DNA of 64,000 nucleotides from an uncultured Bacilli bacterium (GCA_947629375.1 CANRDN010000010.1:1-64000), one strand, 5' to 3'; shown: positions 17,802 through 26,852, counted from the stretch's first letter. Notes: generated from the sequence alone by a model not told the origin. Translations and numbers: made by a program.

Positions 17802-17906
17802 ATGAAAAAAAGAAAGTTAGATTCGTTTGAGTGGTTTTCAGTAGCAATTATGATAGTAGGAACAATTTTCATAATTTATAATTTAATAATAATGTTTGGC
17901 GATTAA
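17802..17906 (+). CDS. Small single-pass membrane protein, 34 residues
   Basis: A small ORF with a good Shine-Dalgarno AAAGGTGAT before its ATG. The peptide starts MKKRKLDSFEW and continues as one hydrophobic helix ending in IIMFGD. Its stop lies one base before the rsmI start, so the two are probably translationally coupled. The function is unknown; position and signals argue for a real gene. Confidence 0.6.
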   Translation: MKKRKLDSFEWFSVAIMIVGTIFIIYNLIIMFGD

Positions 17907-17907
17907 T

Positions 17908-18765
17908 ATGGGAACTTTATATGTTGTTGGAACTCCTATAGGTAATCTTAATGATATAACATTAAGAGCTCTGGAAGTTTTAAAAACTGTCGATTTAATT
18001 GCTTGTGAAGATACAAGACAAACACTTAAATTATTGAATCATTATGAAATAAAAAATAAACTAGTTGCTTATCATAAATTTAATGAAAAAGAAAAAAGTA
18101 CAAAATTAATTAAAGATTTATTAGATGGTAAAAACATTGCTATTGTAACAGATGCGGGAACTCCTTGTATATCAGATCCTGGGTACATCCTTATAAAAGA
18201 AGCTCACCAAAATAATATTGAAGTGTTGGCAATACCTGGTGCTAGTGCAGTTGTGTCAGCATTATCAGTATCAGGAATCGATACCAGTAATTTTGTTTTT
18301 ATCGGTTTTTTACCACAGGATAATAAGAAGTTCAATGAGGAACTAGAAAAAATAAAAGAAAGTAGAATACATACTTTTGTTATTTATGAATCACCAAAAA
18401 GAATAGTTAAACTAATCGAAAAATTAAAAGAAATATTTAAAAATGCTAATGTTTATATTGCATCAGACTTAACTAAAATTCACGAAAGAGGTATTTTTGG
18501 GGAGATTGAAGATGTTTATCAAAGACTTTTGATAGATGAAAATATCGAAAAAGGTGAGTATGCAATTATCCTTGAAAAAAAAGATGAAATAAAAGAGGAA
18601 ATGAAAGAAAAAACTTCGATTGAATCACAACTTGTCGATATTATGGTTAAAGATAATGTAAGTTTAAAAGAGGCAATTAATAAACTTAATAATGAAAATA
18701 AAGATTTGAGAAAGAAAGAAATATTTGACGCAAGTTTAAATCTTAAGAATATGTTTAGAAGTTAA
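17908..18765 (+). CDS. rsmI: 16S rRNA (cytidine(1402)-2'-O)-methyltransferase
   Basis: A tetrapyrrole-methylase-fold SAM enzyme (285 residues) that 2'-O-methylates C1402 of 16S rRNA in the decoding centre. MGTLYVVGTPIGNLNDIT is the N-terminal signature. It is followed by ACEDTRQTLKLL, TDAGTPCISDPG and PGASAVVSALSVSG. The ATG at 17908 is used; the TTG at 17896 lies inside the upstream small gene. The C-terminal 50 residues are Lys/Glu-rich. The terminator overlaps its 3' end. Confidence 0.93.
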   Translation: MGTLYVVGTPIGNLNDITLRALEVLKTVDLIACEDTRQTLKLLNHYEIKNKLVAYHKFNEKEKSTKLIKDLLDGKNIAIVTDAGTPCISDPGYILIKEAHQNNIEVLAIPGASAVVSALSVSGIDTSNFVFIGFLPQDNKKFNEELEKIKESRIHTFVIYESPKRIVKLIEKLKEIFKNANVYIASDLTKIHERGIFGEIEDVYQRLLIDENIEKGEYAIILEKKDEIKEEMKEKTSIESQLVDIMVKDNVSLKEAINKLNNENKDLRKKEIFDASLNLKNMFRS

Positions 18766-18778
18766 CATATTCTTTTTC
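18746..18778 (+). terminator. Intrinsic terminator overlapping the rsmI 3' end
   Basis: The perfect 10-bp stem AGAATATGTT/AACATATTCT is followed by T residues. Confidence 0.85.
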
Positions 18779-18815
18779 TTTTCTTTTTATGATACAATTT
18801 TTTCGAGGCGATATT

Positions 18816-19685
18816 ATGTTAGTATGTAATGATTGGAAAGATTATGAACTTATTGACTGTTCTTGTGGAGAAAAACTTGAAAGATGGGGAAATATCTATT
18901 TACTAAGACCGGATCCTCAAATAATATGGGATAATGGTGACTTATTAAAGAAATATAACAATATTAATTCTCATTATCATCGTAGCAATAAAGGTGGAGG
19001 AAATTGGGAAAATTTAAAGAGTACACCTGCCACTTGGAAAGTTAATTATAAAAATTTAACTTTTAATATAAAACAGATGGGATTTAAACATACAGGATTG
19101 TTTCCAGAACAGGCTTCTAACTGGGATTTTATGATTGAAAAAATTAAAAATGCCAAAAGACCAATTAAAGTTCTTAACCTTTTTGCATATACAGGCGGAG
19201 CCACTGTTGCGTGTCTATCAGCAGGAGCTAGTGTAGTTCACGTTGATTCTTCTCGTGGGATGGTCGACTGGGCTAAAGAAAACGTCAAATCATCTGGACT
19301 TGAAAATGCAAGTGTAAGGTATATTGTTGATGATGTAGTAAAGTTTGTTAAAAGAGAAATTAGAAGAGGCAACAAGTATGATGCCATAATTATGGATCCA
19401 CCAAGTTATGGAAGAGGCGCCAATAACGAAGTTTGGGATATTGAAAAAGATTTGTATGGTTTAGTTGAACTATGTAATGAACTTTTAAGTGACAAACCAT
19501 TATTCTTCATAATAAATACTTATACGACAGGACTTTCTCAAGAAGTTTTTAAAAACATTTTAGAACTTACTGTCAACAAAGAAAAAAAAGGAAAGGTATA
19601 TTCAGAAGAAATTGGAATACCTATTAAAAATAGCAAATTAGTTCTTCCTTGTGGAATATGTACGAGGTTTATAGGAAATGAATGA
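18816..19685 (+). CDS. Class I SAM-dependent methyltransferase (RlmI-like)
   Basis: A 289-residue methyltransferase. LNLFAYTGGATVACLSAGA is the SAM-binding loop, HVDSSRG the acidic loop, and MDPPSYGRG the DPPS(Y/F) catalytic motif seen in RlmI/RlmK-type rRNA cytosine methyltransferases. The N-terminal domain differs from RlmI because no PUA domain is evident. RNA is the likely substrate, by inference. The ATG at 18816 has GAGGCGAT 5 bases upstream; the earlier ATG at 18789 has none. It overlaps the next gene, a pseudouridine synthase, by 8 bases, which fits an RNA-modification pair. Confidence 0.8.
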   Translation: MLVCNDWKDYELIDCSCGEKLERWGNIYLLRPDPQIIWDNGDLLKKYNNINSHYHRSNKGGGNWENLKSTPATWKVNYKNLTFNIKQMGFKHTGLFPEQASNWDFMIEKIKNAKRPIKVLNLFAYTGGATVACLSAGASVVHVDSSRGMVDWAKENVKSSGLENASVRYIVDDVVKFVKREIRRGNKYDAIIMDPPSYGRGANNEVWDIEKDLYGLVELCNELLSDKPLFFIINTYTTGLSQEVFKNILELTVNKEKKGKVYSEEIGIPIKNSKLVLPCGICTRFIGNE

Positions 19686-20349
19686 TATAAAGATACTTTA
19701 TGAAGATAACCATATAATTGTAGCAGTTAAACCTTTTAATGTACTAAGTCAAGGTGATTCTACTAAAGATAAAGATATGCTTTCAATGCTAAAAGATTAC
19801 ATTAAGGTTAAGTATAATAAACCAGGTAATGTTTACTTAGGGCTTGTTCATAGGCTTGATCGACCAGTTGGGGGAGTAATGGTCTTTGCAAGAAGCTCTA
19901 AGGCTGCATCTAGACTTACAGAAATGATTAAAAATCACGAGTTTCATAAAACATATCTTGCTGTCGTTGAAGGAATATTAGATGAAAAAGAAGGAACATT
20001 TACAGATTACTTATTAAAAAAAGATGATGGTAATACGATTGTCACTACTAAAGAAAAGGGAAAAATTGCAAAATTAAACTACAAAGTAATAGAAGAAAAT
20101 AAAAGTAATAATTTATCTCTTGTTGAAATAGAATTGTTAACAGGAAGACATCATCAGATAAGAGTTCAATTTTCATCAAGAAAGCATTCATTATATGGAG
20201 ATCAAAGATACGGAAAAGAAAATAACAAGCAAATAGCACTTTGGGCATATAAATTAGAATTTGTTCATCCTGTAAAAAAAGAATTGATGAAATTTGAGTA
20301 TCTTCCACCCAAAATTGACGGGTTTAAAATCTTTAGTAGGAAAATATAA
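19678..20349 (+). CDS. RluA-family pseudouridine synthase
   Basis: A 223-residue pseudouridine synthase lacking an S4 domain. HRLDRPVGGVMVFARSSKAA holds the catalytic Asp in the HRLD motif, and LLTGRHHQIRVQFS is the conserved family block. It should isomerise uridine in rRNA or tRNA; the exact target cannot be told. It overlaps the methyltransferase gene by 8 bases and is probably co-expressed with it. Confidence 0.88.
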   Translation: MNDIKILYEDNHIIVAVKPFNVLSQGDSTKDKDMLSMLKDYIKVKYNKPGNVYLGLVHRLDRPVGGVMVFARSSKAASRLTEMIKNHEFHKTYLAVVEGILDEKEGTFTDYLLKKDDGNTIVTTKEKGKIAKLNYKVIEENKSNNLSLVEIELLTGRHHQIRVQFSSRKHSLYGDQRYGKENNKQIALWAYKLEFVHPVKKELMKFEYLPPKIDGFKIFSRKI

Positions 20350-20423
20350 AAAAGCACTTGCAATAAGATTTATTTTTTGTTATTATTTTATTAGAATAGA
20401 TTAGGGAAGAAGGATAGAAAAAT

Positions 20424-21134
20424 ATGAATTTATTTGTTTTTGATTTTCAAGAGTTTGTTACATCACCAGCAGGAATATTAATTATATTAGGAGTTTTATT
20501 CCTACTAATTGGTATTGTAATGTTCTTAAAAGAAGGAAAAAAGAATAGTAAAAATACAAGCGAGGTAAAGGAAGAACCTACAACAACTACAACTACTACT
20601 GAAACAACTACAGCTACAGCTACACCAGAAGATAATTCTCACGAGCCAGCTCCAGCAGTTGAAACACCAGTTGTTGAAACTCCAGCACCAGCTCCAGCAG
20701 TTGAAAATGTTGCTGAAGCAACACCAGTTGTTGTTCCAACAGAAGGTGATGGTGTTAAAGAAGTAGCAACTGCACCAGTAGAAGAAAAGATTAACTTTAG
20801 TGAACCAGCTCCTGCAGTAGCACCAGTTGTAACACCTGCAGTAGAAACTCCAACAGTTTATGGTGGAGCAAGTCCTGAGGTTCCAAAGGCTGAAGTTTTA
20901 GAAGAAAAACCAAGAGAAATTTATGGAGGAGCTAATCCACTTGAAAATACTTCTCCAATTCCTAAAGTAGTTAATGCAACAGATGTTAAACCTGAAGTTG
21001 CAACTCCAGCTCCAGCAGTTGAAACGCCAGTTGTTGAAACTCCAGCACCAGCTCCAGCAGTAGAAACTCCTGCACCTGCAGTAACAGCACCTGCTGAAGA
21101 GAAAAAAGAAGAAATTGAAAAATTAGAATTCTAA
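20424..21134 (+). CDS. Membrane-anchored Pro/Ala-rich repeat protein, function unknown
   Basis: A 236-residue protein. One membrane helix lies at about 14-34 (ILIILGVLFLLIGIVMFL) with a basic segment after it, which suggests a cytoplasmic C-terminus. The rest is low-complexity: a Thr run, then many PAPAVETP/VVETPAP units and two VYGGASP/IYGGANP motifs. The DNA repeats are in frame and near-identical (20641-20710 against 21001-21070). The family is unknown; the extended repeats suggest a spacer arm. Confidence 0.7.
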   Translation: MNLFVFDFQEFVTSPAGILIILGVLFLLIGIVMFLKEGKKNSKNTSEVKEEPTTTTTTTETTTATATPEDNSHEPAPAVETPVVETPAPAPAVENVAEATPVVVPTEGDGVKEVATAPVEEKINFSEPAPAVAPVVTPAVETPTVYGGASPEVPKAEVLEEKPREIYGGANPLENTSPIPKVVNATDVKPEVATPAPAVETPVVETPAPAPAVETPAPAVTAPAEEKKEEIEKLEF

Positions 21135-21156
21135 GATGACGAGAGTCATCTTTTTC
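21134..21156 (+). terminator. Intrinsic terminator
   Basis: AGATGAC/GTCATCT with a GAGA loop and a T run. Confidence 0.85.
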
Positions 21157-21217
21157 TTTTATTAAAAGTTCTAAAATTGTCTTCCTTTCATATAATTAAT
21201 TGAAAGGAAAAATAATT

Positions 21218-21478
21218 ATGGAAACATTAAAAGTATCAAGTAAATCAAATCCAAATAATGTAGCTGGAGCATTAGCTAATATCTTGAAAGAAAATAACAA
21301 AGTAGAAGTTCAAGTGATTGGAGCAGGATCTCTTAATCAACTTGTAAAATCAATAATAATATGTCGAGGCTTTCTAGCACCTCTTGGGATTAATCTTGTA
21401 TGTGTACCATCGTTTACTGATGTTAAAATTGAAGACTCAACTAAAACAGGAATTAAGATGTTAATAGAGGTAGCTTAA
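21218..21478 (+). CDS. spoVS: Stage V sporulation protein S
   Basis: A small Alba-like protein of 86 residues, the exact length of the SpoVS family. METLKVSSKSNPNNVAGALA, VQVIGAGSLNQLVKSI and RGFLAPLGINLVCVPSF are highly conserved blocks. In B. subtilis SpoVS influences entry into sporulation and later coat or septum steps. It also occurs in some non-spore-formers, so alone it does not prove sporulation. The ATG at 21218 has GAAAGGA upstream; the longer reading from 21200 adds no conserved residues. Confidence 0.93.
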   Translation: METLKVSSKSNPNNVAGALANILKENNKVEVQVIGAGSLNQLVKSIIICRGFLAPLGINLVCVPSFTDVKIEDSTKTGIKMLIEVA

Positions 21479-21500
21479 TGTGCAAAATATACGAAAATGT

Positions 21501-21529
21501 TTGACTTTCTGCCTAAATTGTGCTATAAT
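21501..21529 (+). promoter_or_regulatory. Promoter
   Basis: TTGACT, a 17-base spacer, then TATAAT at 21524-21529, upstream of the gene at 21587. Confidence 0.8.
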
Positions 21530-21586
21530 ACCCTTACATCTAGAAAATTGGGGTTATAGATGTTTGGTTGTAGGGGGTTGAATACT

Positions 21587-22006
21587 ATGAAACAATGCTA
21601 TATCTTTGAATATCAAAATGAGAATGACTTTAGAAAAAAAGAAAGAACATTAAGAAAATATAATATGTTCGCTTATAAAAAATTGACATTCGAATTTTAT
21701 CCAGAAATAAGAAATGGTAATTTCCTTGGTGAACTTGTATCTGTATCTAAAAAAGATCATACAAAATCTTATGAGTTAAAATTACCAACTGCAGAATTGT
21801 TTGCAAAGGTTCACGGACAAATTAGACTTCATTATACAGTTTATGAAGATAAGAATATTATCTTATTAACTAATATTACTCCAGAAGGTATCCTTGATGA
21901 AGGACATCGTGCTGAGTTGTCAACATATAAAGGTGTTATGATTTCTAAAAGTAATCCTGAAAAAGATATGTTCAAAGTTAATTTAATGAGTATGTTACAA
22001 AAATAA
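21587..22006 (+). CDS. Hypothetical cytoplasmic protein
   Basis: A 139-residue soluble protein with no recognised domain. It is basic and rich in Tyr and Phe (KKLTFEFYPEI; IRLHYTVYEDKNIILLTNI), and probably alpha/beta. The ATG at 21587 follows a G-rich Shine-Dalgarno (AGGGGG); an in-frame ATG at 21560 is possible. It is monocistronic between a clear promoter and a terminator. Confidence 0.7.
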   Translation: MKQCYIFEYQNENDFRKKERTLRKYNMFAYKKLTFEFYPEIRNGNFLGELVSVSKKDHTKSYELKLPTAELFAKVHGQIRLHYTVYEDKNIILLTNITPEGILDEGHRAELSTYKGVMISKSNPEKDMFKVNLMSMLQK

Positions 22007-22030
22007 AGACTGTCTAGCAGTCTCTTTTTT
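22007..22030 (+). terminator. Intrinsic terminator
   Basis: AGACTG/CAGTCT stem followed by a long T run. Confidence 0.82.
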
Positions 22031-22093
22031 TTATTTAATTTATTGAAAAAGCTTTACTTTAATATTATAATCGTATTAAGGTATGGTGATGAT

Positions 22094-22705
22094 ATGAAAA
22101 TATTGAAGAATAAAAAGGGTTTTACCTTAATAGAGTTACTTGCTGTTGTAATTATTTTGGGTGTTATTATGACTATTGCAATTCCAAATATAGTATCAAC
22201 ACTTGATAAAAATAAAAGAGATTCATTTATTAAAGATGCAAAAAGAGCTGTAACATCTGCAGAGTATACAATAAGAAGTGATACAAAGTATGAGTGGCCT
22301 GATAGTCACACGGCTTTGGTGTTTAAACTATCAAGTTTAAAAAATCTAGACATTGAAGTGTCTTCATTTGACACTTATTATTCATTAGATGATTCCTTTG
22401 TTGTTGTTACAAATGAACCAATAACTGGTGGAGCAGATTCAGAAATAATGTATTATGTACATCTTGTATCTTGTACTGATAGAAAATGTGAAAACTTAGA
22501 TGACGATTCTGTGTCAAGTAACAGAGGAATAAATCTTACAAAGGCTTCAAATCTTGATACGAGTGGTAGATATGATTTAGTTGTTAAAGGAGACGAAGTA
22601 ATAATTGATTACTTAAGAGATACAACTGGTTATTATCAAGGAATAAAAACAGCATTGGCTCAAGAGATGAAAAACAATTCGATAACAAATGTTATAGTAT
22701 ATTAA
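22094..22705 (+). CDS. Type IV prepilin-like protein
   Basis: A 203-residue pseudopilin. A short basic leader (NKKG) is followed by FTLIELLAVVIILGVIMTIAIP. This is the prepilin peptidase cleavage site with Glu at +5 and the N-terminal hydrophobic helix. The rest is a beta-rich globular part with two Cys (SCTDRKCEN). The start at 22094 has GGTGATGAT before it. No pilus ATPase, platform protein or prepilin peptidase is in the window, so machinery must be encoded elsewhere. Confidence 0.85.
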   Translation: MKILKNKKGFTLIELLAVVIILGVIMTIAIPNIVSTLDKNKRDSFIKDAKRAVTSAEYTIRSDTKYEWPDSHTALVFKLSSLKNLDIEVSSFDTYYSLDDSFVVVTNEPITGGADSEIMYYVHLVSCTDRKCENLDDDSVSSNRGINLTKASNLDTSGRYDLVVKGDEVIIDYLRDTTGYYQGIKTALAQEMKNNSITNVIVY

Positions 22706-22733
22706 AGGACTTTACATTAAAGTCTTTTTTTTT
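22704..22733 (+). terminator. Intrinsic terminator
   Basis: GACTTTA/TAAAGTC stem with a CAT loop and a run of nine T. Confidence 0.85.
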
Positions 22734-22753
22734 GTAAAGTTTATTTCTAATTA

Positions 22754-22782
22754 TTGACTGTTAAAATTTCGTGTATTATAAT
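22754..22782 (+). promoter_or_regulatory. Promoter of second prepilin gene
   Basis: TTGACT (22754-22759), a 17-base spacer, then TATAAT (22777-22782). Confidence 0.8.
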
Positions 22783-22819
22783 CAAATTACAATAATAAGA
22801 AGAGAGGAAGAAAGAAAAA

Positions 22820-23533
22820 ATGAAAAAAACAAACAAAAAAGGTTTTACTTTGATTGAATTGTTAGCAGTTATCATTATCTTAGGTATATTGATGATTATA
22901 GCAGTTCCAGCAGTACAAACTTATATCACAAACTCAAGAAAGAGTACATATGTAAACACAGCTTCAAAATTCGTATCAGCTGTAACAACTGAAGCACCAA
23001 CAGGTAAAGCAATGAACTTTAACTCACCTGATACATTATACTTAGTACCAGTTGGAGACAAAATGTTAGGTGGAACAGGAGAAAATGCAGGAAATAGTTG
23101 CATTGGTCTAGACTCAGGTGGACAATCTCCATTTGGTGATGAATGGACATATGCATATGTTGGTGTTACAACAGATGGTAAAACATTCCACTATTATTTC
23201 ATAAGTCAAGATAGCGATGGATACGGACTAGACTTTATGACAGAAAAAACTATGAAGAATGAAGGAGAAGATTTATTATATACTACTCCAAACGATTCTG
23301 GAAAAACAGCAGGTTCTAATCAAGAAAATACTGCAGCAGGATCTACTAGTGATATTAGAACATTCTTTACAAATCAGTACAAATCTGGAACTAATAAAGT
23401 TATAACTCCAGGATCTGCTGGTGAAGGTATTACAACTGATTATTTTGCAAAATTACAAAAGATTATTGCTAAATCTGATAGTACTCCAAAGACAACTGTT
23501 GTAATCTATGGTGCTTGCAAAACAACTGAATAG
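22820..23533 (+). CDS. Type IV prepilin-like protein
   Basis: A second pseudopilin, 237 residues. NKKGFTLIELLAVIIILGIL is the leader, cleavage site and helix start. The globular part is Gly/Ser/Thr-rich with two Cys (SCIGL, YGACK) that could form a disulfide. It has its own strong promoter, AGAGGAAG upstream and a terminator behind, so it is expressed separately from its neighbour. The sequence looks like a major pilin or an exported adhesin subunit; which one is open. Confidence 0.86.
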   Translation: MKKTNKKGFTLIELLAVIIILGILMIIAVPAVQTYITNSRKSTYVNTASKFVSAVTTEAPTGKAMNFNSPDTLYLVPVGDKMLGGTGENAGNSCIGLDSGGQSPFGDEWTYAYVGVTTDGKTFHYYFISQDSDGYGLDFMTEKTMKNEGEDLLYTTPNDSGKTAGSNQENTAAGSTSDIRTFFTNQYKSGTNKVITPGSAGEGITTDYFAKLQKIIAKSDSTPKTTVVIYGACKTTE

Positions 23534-23542
23534 TAAATAATT

Positions 23543-23568
23543 AACAATCCGAAAGGATTGTTTTTTTG
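23543..23568 (+). terminator. Intrinsic terminator
   Basis: Perfect AACAATCC/GGATTGTT stem with a GAAA loop and T run. Confidence 0.88.
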
Positions 23569-23602
23569 TCTCATTTATTATAAAATTTAGATGGTGATGT
23601 AT

Positions 23603-24466
23603 ATGTTAATTATTGGAAGCCACGTTAATTTTTCAAATTCTGATCAGTTGCTTGGAGCTTTAAATCAAGCGTTATCTTATGATGCCAATACTTTTATGTT
23701 TTATACAGGTGCTCCTCAAAATACTTTAAGAAGTAAAATTGATGATGGTACTACTTCAAAAGCTTTAGAAAAAATGAAAGAAAACAATATTGATATATCA
23801 AACGTAATTGTTCACGCTCCATATATCATTAATCTTGCTAATAATAAAGAAGAAAGTAAATATGATTTTTCTATAAATTTCTTGAAGCAAGAGATAAAAA
23901 GGTGTGAACAAATCGGTATTAAATATCTTGTTTTACATCCTGGAAGCCACGTTGGATTAGGAGTAGATGAAGGTATTTCCAATATTATCTTTGCCTTGAA
24001 TAAAGTTAATGAATCTAATAGTTCAGTTGTCATACTTTTAGAAACTATGGCTGGCAAGGGTAGTGAAGTTGGAACAAATTTTGATGAGATTAAAAGAATC
24101 ATCGATGGAGTTAAAGATAAAACTAAAATAGGAGTTTGTCTTGATACTTGTCACTTGAATGATGCTGGATACGATATATCTGAGTTTGATAAAGTACTTG
24201 ATGAATTCGACAAAAAAATTGGACTTTCATATGTCCACTGTGTTCACATAAACGATAGCAAAAATATAAGAGGGGCTCATAAAGATAGACACGAAAATCT
24301 AGGTTATGGCACGATTGGATTTGATAATTTAATAAATGTTATCTATAACGATAGACTTGATAATATTCCAAAAATATTAGAAACTCCTTGGATTGGTGAA
24401 TATCCACCATATAAGGAAGAAATAGAAATGATTAGAACTAAAACTTTTAATGGAAATTTAAAATAG
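23603..24466 (+). CDS. nfo: Endonuclease IV (AP endonuclease)
   Basis: A DNA repair enzyme (287 residues) that cuts 5' of abasic sites. It is a TIM barrel with family blocks IGSHVNF, FYTGAPQNT, VHAPYIINLA, LVLHPGSHVG, LLETMAGKGSEVG, CLDTCHLNDAGYD, VHINDSKN and RHENLGYGTIGF; the His, Glu and Asp zinc ligands are in place. GGTGATGT leads to the ATG at 23603, so the upstream in-frame ATGs are excluded. It lies tail-to-tail with a YqfT-like gene, its neighbour in B. subtilis. Confidence 0.95.
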   Translation: MLIIGSHVNFSNSDQLLGALNQALSYDANTFMFYTGAPQNTLRSKIDDGTTSKALEKMKENNIDISNVIVHAPYIINLANNKEESKYDFSINFLKQEIKRCEQIGIKYLVLHPGSHVGLGVDEGISNIIFALNKVNESNSSVVILLETMAGKGSEVGTNFDEIKRIIDGVKDKTKIGVCLDTCHLNDAGYDISEFDKVLDEFDKKIGLSYVHCVHINDSKNIRGAHKDRHENLGYGTIGFDNLINVIYNDRLDNIPKILETPWIGEYPPYKEEIEMIRTKTFNGNLK

Positions 24467-24489
24467 ATGCTTTATTTAAGCATCTTTTT
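24465..24489. terminator. Bidirectional terminator, nfo / YqfT-like gene
   Basis: AGATGCTT/AAGCATCT with T run on the plus side and A run on the other; it sits between convergent genes. Confidence 0.82.
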
Positions 24490-24723
24490 ATATTTATCAT
24501 ATACTTCTAATACTTTTAGGTAAGTATCAGGTCTTAATTTTTCTTTTAATTCTTTAAAAATAACATCTGTTTCACCATCTAATAAATCTTCCCAGTAGTT
24601 TTTCAAATATAAATAAATAATTTTTGTTTCTTCATCCGTTAAAGTTACTTTTTCTTGTTCTGCAAACTTTTTAATATCATCTTCTGTAATGTTATTTATA
24701 TACTCTTTAAATATAAATTTCAC
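24472..24723 (-). CDS. DUF2624 (YqfT-like) protein
   Basis: A helical cytoplasmic protein of 83 residues. ITEDDIKKFAEQEKVTLTDEE followed by an IIYLYLKNYWEDLL helix matches the layout of YqfT in Bacillus, which also neighbours nfo. No function is known. The start is GTG at 24723 with AAGGTGATATT upstream on the minus strand. Confidence 0.65.
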   Translation of the reverse strand: MKFIFKEYINNITEDDIKKFAEQEKVTLTDEETKIIYLYLKNYWEDLLDGETDVIFKELKEKLRPDTYLKVLEVYDKYKKMLK

Positions 24724-24790
24724 AATATCACCTTAATAAAATATATTAAATATATTTGGTATTATTACACAAAATAATATTGTGATAAGT

Positions 24791-26797
24791 ATGAAGAACA
24801 AGAAGAAAAATATTATTATAGATAAAAGAATCTCAAGATTTAAATACATTTTAAGTCTTTCTTTTTTAATATTGTTGTTTGCTATTTGTTATATTGATAT
24901 TGTCGATAAAAATTACTATTCCTTAAAACTAGAAGAGTATAATAACCCTGTATATTATTTAAATTATGCTCCAAGAGGAAGAATTTACGATAGAAATCAT
25001 AATTTACTAGTAGATAACAAACTAGTTCCTTTTATCTATTATTTGAAGCCTTCTAAAATAACTGTAGAAGAAGAAATAGAACTTTCTTATAAATTAAATG
25101 ACTTAATAGATATAGATTGTTCAAAAGTTACTGATAAAATTATTAAAGACTTTTATATTGCTAAGAACGATACTTTCTTTTTAATAACTAAAGATGAAAT
25201 ATCTAAATATGAAGGAAGAAAATTAAGTAGTGATGATCTTTATAATCTAAAGTTAGAAAGAATTGATGTAGAAAGTCTTAACTTAAGTCTAGAAGATAAG
25301 AAAGCGGCATATATTTTTTATCTTCTAAATAATGGCTTTTCTTATGGTATGAAGTTAATTAAAAAGAACTTATCGGATAAAGAGTTGTCTATTATTAATG
25401 ATAATTTAGATGACTTAGATGGTATTTTCGTAGACTATACCTATGAAAGAGAATATTTATACAAAGATACATTTAAAAGCATTTTAGGAAATATTTCTTC
25501 GATTCCTTACGAAGATAAAGACTATTTTTTATCTCTTGGGTACAAGCTTTCTGATAGCGTGGGAAGTAGCTATCTAGAAAAGCAATATGAAGAATATTTA
25601 AAAGGCGAAAAGGGAACTTATACGATAGTTAACGATAAAGTAGTTAAGTTAACGGAAAGTAAAAGAGGTAAAGATTTAGTACTCACTATTGATATTAAAC
25701 TTCAAAAAGAAATAGAAAAAATCATCGATGAAGAATTAATTAGGAGTAGGAGTGACCCCAATACCAATTTATTTAATAGCGTTTATGTTGTCATTAAAGA
25801 TCCATCTACTGGCGATATTTTGGCAATGTCGGGAAGAGGTATTAGAAAAGTAAATAATAAATATGAAACTTACGATATAACACAAGGAGTTATTACTAAT
25901 TCGATTACTCCAGGAAGTGTCGTAAAAGGAGCCTCTATTATGGTTGGATATAAAGAAGGTGCGATAAAAATTGGGGAGACAATGACCGATAGTTGCATTA
26001 AAATATTTTCTTATCCTAAAAAGTGTTCTTGGAAGACTTTAGGAGTTGTCAATGATATAAAGGCTTTGAGTCTTTCTTCTAACGTTTTTCAGTTTAAGAC
26101 AGCTCTAAAAGTAGCAGGTGTAAATTACTATTACAATAAAAAGGTGACGGATGTATCGGAGGCTTTTAACAAGTATCGAGAATTCTTTAAAGAAATTGGC
26201 CTTGGAAGTAAAACAAATATCGATCTTCCAATCGATGGCATCGGAAATGTCGGAACAAATTCTAGTCCTGATTTATATTTAAACTATGTTATTGGACAGT
26301 ATGATACCTATACAACAATGCAGTTATCTGAATATATCTCGACAATTGCAAATAAAGGAACAAGAGTAAGTCCCCATCTACTTTTAGAAGTAAGAAATAA
26401 TGATAATTCTGATACTTTGGGGTCTGTTTTTTATAAATATGAACCAGAAAAAACCACTTTAAACATCGATAAAAAGTATATAAACAGAGTAAGAGAAGGA
26501 TTTAGAGAAGTGATGACTTCTGGTCTTGGAAGAAACTTTATGGGTAATGTTCCAACACCTGCTGGGAAAACAGGAACAAGTGAATCTTTTTACGACAGCA
26601 ATGGTGATGGAGTTATCGATTCGCCGACAGTAAGTAATGCCTTTGTCGGTTATTACCCAGCAAATAACCCAAAGATGAGTATTGCCATAACTTTTCCTAA
26701 TATAATGGCAATAAATGGTGACAGTGAAGCAAGAAGTTACGTTCACAAAGAAATTACAAGGAGAATATCGAATAAATTTTATGAACTGTATGGATAA
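24791..26797 (+). CDS. Class B penicillin-binding protein (PbpA/FtsI type)
   Basis: A peptidoglycan transpeptidase, 668 residues, with one N-terminal membrane helix (about 18-38). The dimerisation domain begins at YAPRGRIYDRNHNLL. The transpeptidase domain carries SVVK (about 375-378), SSN (about 426) and KTGTSE (about 592). Without PASTA domains it fits PBP2/PbpA rather than PbpB. SpoVD-like or elongation-specific roles cannot be told apart. GTGAT precedes the ATG at 24791. Confidence 0.9.
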   Translation: MKNKKKNIIIDKRISRFKYILSLSFLILLFAICYIDIVDKNYYSLKLEEYNNPVYYLNYAPRGRIYDRNHNLLVDNKLVPFIYYLKPSKITVEEEIELSYKLNDLIDIDCSKVTDKIIKDFYIAKNDTFFLITKDEISKYEGRKLSSDDLYNLKLERIDVESLNLSLEDKKAAYIFYLLNNGFSYGMKLIKKNLSDKELSIINDNLDDLDGIFVDYTYEREYLYKDTFKSILGNISSIPYEDKDYFLSLGYKLSDSVGSSYLEKQYEEYLKGEKGTYTIVNDKVVKLTESKRGKDLVLTIDIKLQKEIEKIIDEELIRSRSDPNTNLFNSVYVVIKDPSTGDILAMSGRGIRKVNNKYETYDITQGVITNSITPGSVVKGASIMVGYKEGAIKIGETMTDSCIKIFSYPKKCSWKTLGVVNDIKALSLSSNVFQFKTALKVAGVNYYYNKKVTDVSEAFNKYREFFKEIGLGSKTNIDLPIDGIGNVGTNSSPDLYLNYVIGQYDTYTTMQLSEYISTIANKGTRVSPHLLLEVRNNDNSDTLGSVFYKYEPEKTTLNIDKKYINRVREGFREVMTSGLGRNFMGNVPTPAGKTGTSESFYDSNGDGVIDSPTVSNAFVGYYPANNPKMSIAITFPNIMAINGDSEARSYVHKEITRRISNKFYELYG

Positions 26798-26852
26798 TTT
26801 ACAATAATTTTTCTATATGTTATAATTTTCTAGTAATTACTAGGTGATAAGT

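Noticed and set aside
20640-21090. Tandem DNA repeats resembling a CRISPR or satellite array
   Set aside because: The repeats are in frame and encode Pro/Ala/Val/Glu units of one protein; there are no unique spacers of even length.
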